DNA of 64,000 nt, from positions 1 through 64,000 of the forward strand of contig OX638343.1 in the NCBI GenBank assembly GCA_951813075.1, written 5' to 3'. The notes beneath the pieces were generated by a model, which saw only the letters and a list, made by a program, of their open reading frames with translations, had not been told where the DNA came from and did no database searches. This DNA comes from Arenicellales bacterium (GTDB taxonomy: Bacteria > Pseudomonadota > Gammaproteobacteria > Arenicellales > JAJDZL01). Below, piece after piece: positions 32,727 to 40,408 of the stretch (positions are counted from its first letter, which is position 1; every line of letters starts with the position of its first letter). The position numbers were made by a program, and so were the translations under genes.

Positions 32727-33083
32727 TCATTGACACCGATGCGTCATCGTTGCACGTCTTGCCTCTTGTCCTGGCAAGTGCTGGATTATTCCAGGATAAA
32801 GATTGCGTCCCCTGATCAGTTTGATTTCCTCCCTACAATTCCGATCAAGTTTGATCGTGAATGTGTGCTGGCCGGTGCGACCGTAGGAATGGCTGATCAC
32901 CTTCCCGGAAACAACGAGAACCTTATCGGCAGCCATGTCGACATATGCGAATCTGACCCTGCAACCCGTACGTATTGGATACGAGGTTCCTTTCGCCAGT
33001 TCGTCGCGTTCGGAAACCAGGCGGGCATATTGCCTGCTTTCCGTTTTGTTCGGGCGGTAGCGCCCGTTCCTGTAGTGTGCCAT
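32727..33083 (-). CDS. small protein of unknown function in the replication block
   Basis: 118 residues from ATG 33,083, fixed by GGAGAAC upstream. A basic N-terminus (MAHYRNGRYRPNKTESRQYARL) precedes a beta-rich segment with TFTIKLDR. No family recognised. It is driven by a dyad-operator promoter through a long family-B leader. Confidence 0.55.
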   Translation of the reverse strand: MAHYRNGRYRPNKTESRQYARLVSERDELAKGTSYPIRTGCRVRFAYVDMAADKVLVVSGKVISHSYGRTGQHTFTIKLDRNCREEIKLIRGRNLYPGIIQHLPGQEARRATMTHRCQ

Positions 33084-33337
33084 CTCAAGTTCTCCGATGA
33101 AGAAATACCGGAGAACGGCACTATCCCTACCCGGGGAAGCGGTTCCCCGATAGGGTTGGGCGGGATGTTGGTCCCGCATGGTCGGCGCCGGTTACGGCAC
33201 CCCGCCAACTGGCGGTGGCCCGGGCTTACGCCCGTCCGCGCTTTCAGGGCTGATGCGCGGTTCTTCAAATGCGGGATCATTGTCACCGCTCGGACGCGGG
33301 GCGGTCAACTTTTTTCCCTGCCCGCGCCGACGCAGGG
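33084..33337 (-). promoter_or_regulatory. dyad-operator promoter with family-B tandem-hairpin leader, copy 1
   Basis: Operator 33,316-33,337, -35 TTGACC (33,303-33,308), 18 bp, -10 GACAAT (33,279-33,284). The roughly 190-nt leader contains CGCGC/GCGCG-type, CGGGCT/GCCCG, CCGCC/GGCGG, GTGCC/GGCAC and GCGGGAC/GTCCCGC-like stems, a bulged GGGGAA...TTCCCC helix, and a terminal TTCTCC/GGAGAA stem that covers the SD of the 33,083 gene. Confidence 0.85.
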
Positions 33338-33364
33338 GTTCGGAGTGGTCAATAAATATTTCAG

Positions 33365-34615
33365 TCACCCGCTGCGCGAGCGGCGACTGCAGGGGTGGTG
33401 TTTTGACTTTCGTATGACGAGGTCATTACCGTCCAGGCCGACATTGTAGGGGTGCACTGCACAGATTGCCGCCAGATCCTTCCTGATGCGGTACTTGAAC
33501 GCCCTTGTACATCGGATTTCGGTTCCGAATATCGGATGCAGCCGGGCAAGCGGGATGTGCACGGTCTTGCTCACATAGAATGTCCGGTAGGACAACCAGG
33601 AATAAAGATCCATGCGTCGCGGCGAGCGCGTCAGCCGGGCGAGATGACGGATGTTCAGCGGTACTGGATTCTCGGTGATCAGGTCGAATAGCGGTTCCGA
33701 GATGATGATGTTCGAATTCCATTGCCAGCCGGCGCTGTCTGCGGTGGAAGCGCTTTCCGGACTGATTGTCAGTCCCTCCGGCGCCATCGGCCCGTGCTCG
33801 AGCTTTGAGGCGATCGGAACAGTCGCTGTCTTGTAGACGTCGACCCCGCCGCGGCCGTCAGCGATTTCGTGCAGGCTGATCGTGCTGCACGCAAGATCAA
33901 GTGCCTGCCTCGAGATTGACCTGTAGTTTTTTGAGCCGGTCGAGTAGCCGGTCTGGCGCATGAATTCGTGAAGCGTGCGTCCCATACACACAAAGCGTCC
34001 GTAGCGAATCGCCTGTGCAAAAATGTAGGGCAGTATGATGCGGGGCATGGACCCGCATGGAACTTCCCGGTGAACAATGCTGTCGTCCACAACCGTAAAT
34101 CCGGATCGGACAATCATCATGCGCTGTCCATGCCGGGATCGCCAGATATTCGTGCGGGCGGCGAGCGGTTTCTGCGGGAACGGGCACTGCAGAAGATACG
34201 AATGGTGATAGCCGCGCAGTTCCTCGTAATCTGGATCATATGTCACCGCTGGAACGCTGGTATGAACCTTGCCGCGGGGATTGTTCTGTCCGCACACATC
34301 CTCGAAGAGGTCATGGCGTTCCTGCGACGCCCAGCGCATGAGTGCGGTTTTCTCGTGCGCACCAGTGATCCGGTCGCGGGCATCTGTGCCGAGCAGGTGC
34401 CAGAAAAGCACGCCGGGCGTCCCAAAAGTATCGTCACGGACGGCCTTGGCCGCTAGCGACATGAAGTCCAGCACGTCGTGCGCAGACCGGTTCGGCCATA
34501 TGCCCGCCCGGGCTGATTCGCGATACAGTTCCGTCAGTATCTTGCGGTTCGCCAGATCAGCCGGCCGCAGATCCTTGAAATGCCGGAGTGACCGTAGATG
34601 AGAGGCGCTGGTCAT
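33365..34615 (-). CDS. RepA-type plasmid replication initiator
   Basis: 416 residues from ATG 34,615 (fixed by the promoter; the frame is open to 34,642). The segment PCGSMPRIILPYIFAQAIRYGRFVCMGRTLHEFMRQTGYSTGSKNYRSIS follows the RepA_C plasmid initiator pattern, and the C-terminal half has a second winged-helix-like unit (PLARLHPIFGTEIRCTRAFKYRIRKDL). It implies that the excised element can replicate. No iteron cluster is obvious beside it; the origin was not located. Confidence 0.75.
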   Translation of the reverse strand: MTSASHLRSLRHFKDLRPADLANRKILTELYRESARAGIWPNRSAHDVLDFMSLAAKAVRDDTFGTPGVLFWHLLGTDARDRITGAHEKTALMRWASQERHDLFEDVCGQNNPRGKVHTSVPAVTYDPDYEELRGYHHSYLLQCPFPQKPLAARTNIWRSRHGQRMMIVRSGFTVVDDSIVHREVPCGSMPRIILPYIFAQAIRYGRFVCMGRTLHEFMRQTGYSTGSKNYRSISRQALDLACSTISLHEIADGRGGVDVYKTATVPIASKLEHGPMAPEGLTISPESASTADSAGWQWNSNIIISEPLFDLITENPVPLNIRHLARLTRSPRRMDLYSWLSYRTFYVSKTVHIPLARLHPIFGTEIRCTRAFKYRIRKDLAAICAVHPYNVGLDGNDLVIRKSKHHPCSRRSRSG

Positions 34616-34622
34616 GGACGGT

Positions 34623-34680
34623 ATTGTCGGCGGGAGCGCCACGTCTTACAACTTTTTTCCCTGCCCGCACCGCCGCAGAG
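34623..34680 (-). promoter_or_regulatory. dyad-operator promoter, leaderless (repA)
   Basis: Operator CCCTGC/GCAGAG (34,659-34,680, one mismatch), AAAAAAG spacer, -35 TTGTAA (34,646-34,651), 17 bp, -10 GACAAT (34,623-34,628); ATG 34,615 is 7 bases on. The weaker -35 suggests dependence on an activator. Confidence 0.8.
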
Positions 34681-34683
34681 GTT

Positions 34684-34716
34684 TCATAAAAAAGGCGCCT
34701 CGGTGAGACGCCTTCC
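34684..34716 (-). terminator. terminator of the PcfJ-like gene 1 operon
   Basis: Read leftward: AAGGCGTCTC, short loop, GAGGCGCCTT, then six T. It separates this operon from the repA promoter. Confidence 0.8.
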
Positions 34717-34739
34717 TATTGTTACCGCATCCTGAATGA

Positions 34740-35867
34740 TCAGTACCAGCGCCCGACAGCGATCCTCGCTGTGACAGGGCGCCCCGCCGATTCTATCCAG
34801 GTGCGCTCGCGCGGCCGTGCAAACGGCTTGTTGCTGCGGACAATCCATTTGACATGGACTGCACATTCTTGTACTGCAAATCGGATCTCGCAGAACAGAA
34901 ATAAGATATCGGCTGGCGATTCATACAGCTGCACAGAGTCACGATAGTAATCGCGGCGTTCCTCGAAAAACCCCGACAGCCAGTCGTGAACGCTGCAGTT
35001 CACTGTCCGCAACTCTTCCGCATCCGGAATCAATTCCAGCACATCAACCGTGTGCCCGCTGATATCAACGTTGTCCGGCGTGATGCACAAGGGCGGCTGC
35101 GGAAGCATGCCGGGCGTGGGATCGTACCGATATACAACCTGGCTGATCCCGGCAGCCTGCAAATGGCCACACACTCGAGCTACGTTGGATCTGCGCTTCT
35201 CTCGGCGCAGCACCGGTATCCCCATGCCAATTCCCAGCGCATCGTGAATCCGCATTTCCTCAAACTCGTCCGGCTGGCGATTGTCAGTCGTTTTGATCTG
35301 ACGAATTATTACCGGCATGTCCGGATCGTCGGATCTCGACACCTCAACCGTCCACCTTACCTTGTCCAGGAACACGCATACGATGGCCAGTCTGCCGGCC
35401 ATGATACGGTCGTGGTAGCTGGCGACACAGTGCCGCTGCACCACACCTATGGCGCCGAGGCGGCGACTCGACGAGACGACGTAGCCCGGAAAGACACGAG
35501 GCAGTTTCGCCCGCCACTCCGATATGTCGTATCGGACGTTTTTGCTTGCGAGCTGAAGGAATGCCATGATCCGAGATAGATGGTCATGTTCCTCCCTCCA
35601 ACGTCGCGGCGACCAGTCCAGTCGGATTGATGCGCCAATCTTCCTGGCCATCCGGACGGTGTCGATCACTGGAACGTGCCGCCTCTCAAGCGAGGCCGCT
35701 CCTGCGGCGAAACCGAGCAGATGCTGGGTATGGCCGGTTATCTCACCGGCGTCGAGAACAGCCTCGAGCAGGTCGGGCTGCAGTTGGCCGAGCTCGGCCA
35801 GGCGGGTCAGCGGTATTGCCACCTTCCGCGGCAGCGCATCGAGGCGCCGCTTGATAGAGTTTTCCAT
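34740..35867 (-). CDS. PcfJ-like protein, paralogue 1
   Basis: 375 residues. The segment NVRYDISEWRAKLPRVFPGYVVSSSRRLGAIGVVQRHCVASYHDRIMAGRLAIVCVF matches the PcfJ pattern (HCVASY followed by an expression-like beta strand). PcfJ-like proteins accompany conjugative elements; their biochemical role is not settled. The N-terminal 90 residues contain an LXXL-rich helical region absent from paralogue 2. Confidence 0.65.
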   Translation of the reverse strand: MENSIKRRLDALPRKVAIPLTRLAELGQLQPDLLEAVLDAGEITGHTQHLLGFAAGAASLERRHVPVIDTVRMARKIGASIRLDWSPRRWREEHDHLSRIMAFLQLASKNVRYDISEWRAKLPRVFPGYVVSSSRRLGAIGVVQRHCVASYHDRIMAGRLAIVCVFLDKVRWTVEVSRSDDPDMPVIIRQIKTTDNRQPDEFEEMRIHDALGIGMGIPVLRREKRRSNVARVCGHLQAAGISQVVYRYDPTPGMLPQPPLCITPDNVDISGHTVDVLELIPDAEELRTVNCSVHDWLSGFFEERRDYYRDSVQLYESPADILFLFCEIRFAVQECAVHVKWIVRSNKPFARPRERTWIESAGRPVTARIAVGRWY

Positions 35868-35869
35868 GA

Positions 35870-35935
35870 CGGGTCCTCCGAAAATGCAGACGGGGACCCT
35901 CCCCTGTGGGGAGCAAGGTCCCCGTCAGGGTTGAA
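35870..35935 (-). promoter_or_regulatory. intra-operon mini-leader with nested hairpin
   Basis: A long helix GACGGGGACC/GGTCCCCGTC enclosing CTCCCC/GGGGAG, then GGAGG before ATG 35,867. GGGTCC in the 3' arm can alternatively pair with GGACCC that overlaps the SD, so two exclusive folds are possible. Confidence 0.6.
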
Positions 35936-35956
35936 AAATATGCCAGCATTACGGCC

Positions 35957-36184
35957 TTATGACCGAATTCTGGTGTTGTAGTTTGCCAGTGTGCGGTAAG
36001 CAGATTCATAGCATTCGCTCGGATAGCCGCGATTGCGGCATTCCATGATCAGCCAGCCCAGCGCCTGCAAATCGTAGAAGCGCTCGCCGCAATCCGTATT
36101 GAACTTTGCCAGCGCACCTTTCGAATCCCAGTAAACACCGGAAATTTGCGTGGCGATCGGAACCTGGAATTCACTGTTGTCCAT
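35957..36184 (-). CDS. small protein of unknown function
   Basis: 75 residues (MDNSEFQVPIATQISGVYWDSKGALAKF ... LGWLIMECRNRGYPSECYESAYRTL). No family recognised. First gene after a dyad-operator promoter and family-B leader, in one operon with PcfJ-like paralogue 1. SD AGGAGG is within the leader's last helix. Confidence 0.55.
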   Translation of the reverse strand: MDNSEFQVPIATQISGVYWDSKGALAKFNTDCGERFYDLQALGWLIMECRNRGYPSECYESAYRTLANYNTRIRS

Positions 36185-36433
36185 AGCATTCCTCCTGAAA
36201 ATGATCCGGAGGACACTGCTCCCTTACCGGGAGTGGTTCCCCGGAAAGGGTGAGGCGGAACGGTTGTTCCGCATGATCGGCGCCGGTTACGGCACCCCGC
36301 CAGCTGGCGGTGGCCCGGGCTTACGCCCGTCCGCGCTTTCAAGGCTGTCGCGCGGTTTCTTATGATGTGGAGGTTATTGTCGGGAGGTGCTGCGGGCGGG
36401 TCAACTTTTTTCCCTGCCCGTACCGACGCAGGG
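36185..36433 (-). promoter_or_regulatory. dyad-operator promoter with family-B tandem-hairpin leader, copy 2
   Basis: Operator 36,412-36,433, -35 TTGACC (36,399-36,404), 17 bp, -10 GACAAT (36,376-36,381). The terminal helix is TCCTCC/GGAGGA, whereas other copies have TTCTCC/GGAGAA or GGTCTCC/GGAGACC, so both arms changed together. Bases 36,434-36,598 hold nothing I can support. Confidence 0.85.
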
Positions 36434-36598
36434 GTTCTCGTCAGAAAGTTGCCGGCGGCGGCAGGGAGGATGCTGGCAGATGCACCCGAGAATGGCATCG
36501 CCTTTTGCATGCGTCAGATGCTTCCGCAGAGCTGCGCTCAAGCCTTGGCCTGCCGCGTCCGTAATAGTATGCCAGTGAGCGCGCAGCGGCAACCCTTA

Positions 36599-37522
36599 TT
36601 AAGGCACTGCCGGCGCGGCGGGGCGCTCTTCCCACCTGTTGACGTGTGAACGGATCTCGCTAATGGTTATCGCCTCAATACTACGGTCGATCCGGTCCGT
36701 GAAGGATCTAACGACCGCCTGGCCGATGGCCTCATCCGTTCGGACAGTCAGTTTTGTATGAATTAACCACGCTTTCATGTCGAATCGGATCTCGCACAAC
36801 CGCACGGGTCTGTCGGGGATCTGACAGTATAGATCGCGGCGGGCCTCGAAAAATCCCATCAGCCAGTCGTGAAGGTTGCATCTTGCGGTATGCAGCGCAC
36901 CCACAGCGGCATCCGGCCGCATATAGCTGATCCCAGTCACCTCATCGAATGCGAGCCGGCTGATGTCAACGGTATCCGGTGTGACGGTCAGCTGCGAGGA
37001 CGGCGGCAGCGGAGAAAGTTCGTGCCGGTACAGCACCTGGCTGATCCCGGCCACACTCAGCACCTTGCTTGCGCGTGCTTTGTTAATTCCCCACAGGCGG
37101 TAGGAGATCAAACCAGCGACGCCAAGAGGGCGCGGTTTAAGGGGAATGCCCAGCACCTGGCTGATCGGTGGCTCCTCTTTCGGTTTGGCACTTGCGCCGC
37201 CGGGTCTCCAGATTAAACATATCTCCAGAGGCATGTCCGGGTCACAGGTTCTCGCCACTTCGACAACCCAACGCATCCGGTTCAGAAACACGCACACGAT
37301 GGCCAGTTCGCCGTGAATGATACGGTCGTGGCGGGTGATGAGACGTCGTTGCAGGCGCAGCCCGACGGCGGCCAGGCGGCGACTCGAAGGGACGACGTAG
37401 CCCGGGAATTTTCCGGGCAGCAGTGCCCGCCATGCCGATATGTCGTATCGGACGTTGGCGGCGGTGTGTTTTTGCAGATCCCGAATGCAGAGCAACCGGT
37501 TATTTTCGGTTCTGTTTTCCAT
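36599..37522 (-). CDS. PcfJ-like protein, paralogue 2
   Basis: 307 residues, about half identical to paralogue 1 in the core (NVRYDISAWRALLPGKFPGYVVPSSRRLAAVG; RHDRIIHGELAIVCVFLNRMRWVVEVA). The HCVASY motif of paralogue 1 is changed to LITRHD, so one copy may have lost the original activity or changed partner. The SD GGAGAA is displayed in the loop of a TGACA/TGTCA hairpin next to the ATG, and a 12-bp hairpin (CCACTTTCCGCC) lies just upstream. Confidence 0.65.
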   Translation of the reverse strand: MENRTENNRLLCIRDLQKHTAANVRYDISAWRALLPGKFPGYVVPSSRRLAAVGLRLQRRLITRHDRIIHGELAIVCVFLNRMRWVVEVARTCDPDMPLEICLIWRPGGASAKPKEEPPISQVLGIPLKPRPLGVAGLISYRLWGINKARASKVLSVAGISQVLYRHELSPLPPSSQLTVTPDTVDISRLAFDEVTGISYMRPDAAVGALHTARCNLHDWLMGFFEARRDLYCQIPDRPVRLCEIRFDMKAWLIHTKLTVRTDEAIGQAVVRSFTDRIDRSIEAITISEIRSHVNRWEERPAAPAVP

Positions 37523-37589
37523 GACATTCTCCTGTCAAGTCCAAAATAAGCCACTTTCCGCCGGATTGGCGGAAAGTGGTTGCCAGCGG

Positions 37590-37832
37590 TCAATCATACG
37601 TGATAAACGCCCAATGGTCGTATGATCCGAATATCCGGACTGTACCATCCTCGAACTGCACCGGTGGCGGGTTTCTCTCATGACTGGTGCGGGTGTCCGA
37701 TAAATCGCAGGATCCGGGCCAGCCATAACCTGCGTCTGCTATTCTTCCATTTCGGACATCAAGGAAGCCGGGGCCGCAGCCGTGGTAACAAGTCTTGTCG
37801 TAGTCGGTTTTCGCAAGATCAATCACTATCAT
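37590..37832 (-). CDS. small protein of unknown function
   Basis: 80 residues (MIVIDLAKTDYDKTCYHGCGPGFLDVRNGRIADAGYGWPG ... IFGSYDHWAFITYD), with two cysteines and a beta-rich look. Its first residues resemble those of the 31-residue ORF ending at 38,423 (MTVIDPVN). First gene of the operon containing PcfJ-like paralogue 2. Confidence 0.5.
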   Translation of the reverse strand: MIVIDLAKTDYDKTCYHGCGPGFLDVRNGRIADAGYGWPGSCDLSDTRTSHERNPPPVQFEDGTVRIFGSYDHWAFITYD

Positions 37833-38003
37833 GCTACTATCTCAATAAGCTGTTGTCGATGGAGTCCCTGTCCATACCGGATTGGCGCCCCGGGCCAGAT
37901 TTGATGGCGGATGCGTCCTGGAAGCTGATGCCGCTGGCCGATACCATTACGGCTTCTGAAAGCGCGGCGGTCAACTTTTTTCCCTGCCCGCGCCGACGCA
38001 GGG
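37833..38003 (-). promoter_or_regulatory. dyad-operator promoter with divergent leader
   Basis: Operator CCCTGC-N10-GCAGGG (37,982-38,003), -35 TTGACC (37,969-37,974), 17 bp, weak -10 CGTAAT (37,946-37,951). The 105-nt leader lacks the family-B hairpin series apart from a CCCGGGGCGCC block. Confidence 0.7.
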
Positions 38004-38088
38004 GTCGGGTTTTCGTTTTACGTTATACGGGGATAAATGAAAGAGCCGGGATCGGGCGATTTCTTGGGTTTGTATTTTGTAATCAAAA

Positions 38089-38116
38089 AGAAAAGGGGCT
38101 TGAAGCCCCTTTTCTC
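38089..38116 (-). terminator. terminator of the zinc micro-protein operon
   Basis: AAAAGGGGCT/AGCCCCTTTT stem; followed leftward by a T-rich run. Confidence 0.8.
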
Positions 38117-38199
38117 AGCGAATACATATCGCCCTCAGGTTGTTTCGCACTCATAGGAAAAAGGGGTGCTGAGACAACTGATTTCGCTAGATACTCACT

Positions 38200-38430
38200 C
38201 TAACGTTGTATTGTAGCAAAATCATCGAATTCGGAACCGATGAATTCAATGTCGTTGAATTCATCACATCCTTCGCAGAGGTACGAATACTCTTCATCAT
38301 ATTTCCCGGTATGGGAATAGTATGAAGATGAAACAAGATCATCTTCACGAACATTGCGCTCGGTAGCGCACCCGTTGCACCGGTGCAGAAAAGGCGCATG
38401 GAAGTTAGGGAATAATCTCTTTTCACTCAT
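38200..38430 (-). CDS. zinc-ribbon micro-protein
   Basis: 76 residues from ATG 38,430. Two CxxC pairs (HRCNGCAT, YLCEGCDE) about 38 residues apart suggest a zinc ribbon. The tail is acidic. The frame extends upstream through bases copied from the methyltransferase gene, so the inner ATG is preferred. Confidence 0.55.
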   Translation of the reverse strand: MSEKRLFPNFHAPFLHRCNGCATERNVREDDLVSSSYYSHTGKYDEEYSYLCEGCDEFNDIEFIGSEFDDFATIQR

Positions 38431-38518
38431 GTGCCGACCCGCCTCTTTTTCCTGTAGCAGTCCGTAAGCAGACTGTGGGAAACTCTCCAAACGCATTCAC
38501 AGGATCAATCACTGTCAT
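38423..38518 (-). pseudogene. 31-residue chimeric ORF
   Basis: MTVIDPVNAFGEFPT is followed by a stretch identical in DNA (about 26 bp, GACTGCTACAGGAAAAAG) to part of the cytosine methyltransferase gene at 40,720-40,745 but read in another frame. It appears to be a truncated gene start fused to a methyltransferase fragment. A multi-hairpin leader (38,519-38,680; stems GGCCGGGG/CCCCGGCC and GTTCCGCCC/GGGCGGAAC) precedes it. Confidence 0.4.
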
Positions 38519-38738
38519 TGCTCTGTCTCCATCGACTGTCGTCAACGAAGCCCCTCCCCATTCGGGGATTGGTGCCCCGGACGTGTTGGTTCCGCCCGGG
38601 CGGCCTCGCGGCCACCTGGCGGGCGGAACATAGGGAAGGCCGGGGATGTCTTTTCCCCGGCCAGGTTGATGGCGGCTGCGGCCCTGAAGGCTGCATTCGC
38701 CGTGTCCGATACCTGCAAGGCATCGGAAGTCAGCAGAA

Positions 38739-40058
38739 TTACTGCTTTCGTCGTCGTCGGCCGGCTGGGCCCTGCACATGACTGAGAGGACATGCACCGG
38801 TTTCCTTCAGACAAAAGTTTGCAACTATTTTCCTCAGAGCGCCGTCAGCAGGCAGAAGCCCGACAACTTCGGCAATGCGCAAGAAGTACCTTGCGGTGCC
38901 GTCCAGGCGGTCACGTCCGCTGCCGTCTCTCAATTTACCAAGCAGGTAATCCAATCCAGATTGCAAGTCTGCCTTGAGCTGGTTGTGAAACCAGTCTGGA
39001 TCTTTTCGGACAAGCGAATCCGGATCTTCCCCGTCGGGCAGAAAAATAAGAGACGCAAACTTACCGTCGGTCATTTCAGGCAGCATAACCCATAAGGCTT
39101 TCATTGCCGCCTGCCGACCGGCGGCGTCGCCGTCAAAACAGAAGACAACCTCTTCGGCAAGCCTGAACAGTCGTCGTGCGTTCTCGGCGGTCATTGCTGT
39201 CCCGCAGGTGGCAACCGCATTGGTCACACCGGTCTGATGAAGTGCCAGAACATCGGTATAACCCTCGACTACCAGCACTGTGCCGGTCCGGTTGATTTCA
39301 GGCTTTGCCTGGGTGACACCGAAAAGCTCGCATTTCTTCCTGAAGATGTCCGTCGTCGGCGTATTCAGGTACTTTGGCTGCTGGTCGTCGATCGCACGGG
39401 CGCCGAATCCGACAATGCGATCTCGGCTGTCGGTAATCGGGAACATCACACGATTGCGAAAGCGATCGTAGAAATGTCCCTCCTCTTTGTCCTTCCGGAC
39501 AATGAGACCGACATCCTCAAGCTGCCGGCGCAAGGAAGCCGTGCTTCCGAACTTCTTCAGCACGTTGTCCCAGCCTGCCGGGGCAAAGCCCAGACCGAAG
39601 GTCTCCGCTGTCTCGCGATCAATGCAGCGATCTTTCAGATATCTTCGGGCTTCAATATGAGGAGTATCGCCAAGCAATTGCTCCCCGTACCAGTCACTGA
39701 TGCGACTGACCAGCGCGTGGTTATCCGCTGCGGTTTCGGCCTTCCGGCGATCGTTGTTGCCGCCATTCCCGTCGGGAACGTCAACGCCTGCCGCGGAAGC
39801 GAGCTCCGCCACAGCGTCCCGGAACGACTTGCCGTCATGCTTCTCCAGAAAACGGATGACATCGCCGCCCTCGCCGCATCCGAAACAGTGGTAGAACTGC
39901 TTCGATGGATTCACGGAAAACGATGGCGTTTTCTCACTATGAAACGGGCAGAGTCCCTTGAACTCGTTGCCTGCTTTCTTCAGCTGGACACTCTTGCCGA
40001 TCACGGCGACGATGTCTGTCCGCTGAAGCAGTTCATCTATGATACTTTTTAGGATCAT
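38739..40058 (-). CDS. DnaG-like primase
   Basis: 439 residues. CHC2-type zinc finger (CPFHSEKTPSF ... YHCFGCGEGGD), RNA-polymerase-core N-lobe, and Toprim (VVEGYTDVLALH; FCFDGDAAGR) are intact. It ends near where the DnaB-interaction domain would start, about 150 residues short of chromosomal DnaG, as in plasmid- and phage-borne primases. Role: priming of the transferred strand or of autonomous replication. Expressed from a dyad-operator promoter with family-B leader. Confidence 0.9.
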   Translation of the reverse strand: MILKSIIDELLQRTDIVAVIGKSVQLKKAGNEFKGLCPFHSEKTPSFSVNPSKQFYHCFGCGEGGDVIRFLEKHDGKSFRDAVAELASAAGVDVPDGNGGNNDRRKAETAADNHALVSRISDWYGEQLLGDTPHIEARRYLKDRCIDRETAETFGLGFAPAGWDNVLKKFGSTASLRRQLEDVGLIVRKDKEEGHFYDRFRNRVMFPITDSRDRIVGFGARAIDDQQPKYLNTPTTDIFRKKCELFGVTQAKPEINRTGTVLVVEGYTDVLALHQTGVTNAVATCGTAMTAENARRLFRLAEEVVFCFDGDAAGRQAAMKALWVMLPEMTDGKFASLIFLPDGEDPDSLVRKDPDWFHNQLKADLQSGLDYLLGKLRDGSGRDRLDGTARYFLRIAEVVGLLPADGALRKIVANFCLKETGACPLSHVQGPAGRRRRKQ

Positions 40059-40304
40059 GTTTGTTCTCCTGTCAATTTTGGAGAACGCCTATCCCTGCCG
40101 GGGAAAGCGGTTCCCCGATAGGGTGGGCGGGATGTTGGTCCCGCATGATTGGTGCCGTTGCCGGCACCCCGCCAACAGGCGGTGGCCCGGGCTCGCGCCC
40201 GTCCGCGCTTTCAGGGCTGATGCGCGGTTCTTCAAATGCAGGATCATTGTCACCGCCCGGACGCGGGGCGGTCAACTTTTTTCCCTGCCCGCACCGCCGC
40301 AGGG
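40059..40304 (-). promoter_or_regulatory. dyad-operator promoter with family-B tandem-hairpin leader, copy 3
   Basis: Operator 40,283-40,304, -35 TTGACC (40,270-40,275), 18 bp, -10 GACAAT (40,246-40,251). Terminal helix GTTCTCC/GGAGAAC encloses the SD of the primase gene. Bases 40,305-40,408 hold nothing further. Confidence 0.88.
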
Positions 40305-40408
40305 GTTCGGCACCCAAAGATTGAACTGTCCGGCGCCGATCGGGCGAAGCTCGGGGGGCGAGGCTGTCTGCAGTCTGGATGAATCAGAGCCGAAGGTGAG
40401 GACTGAAC

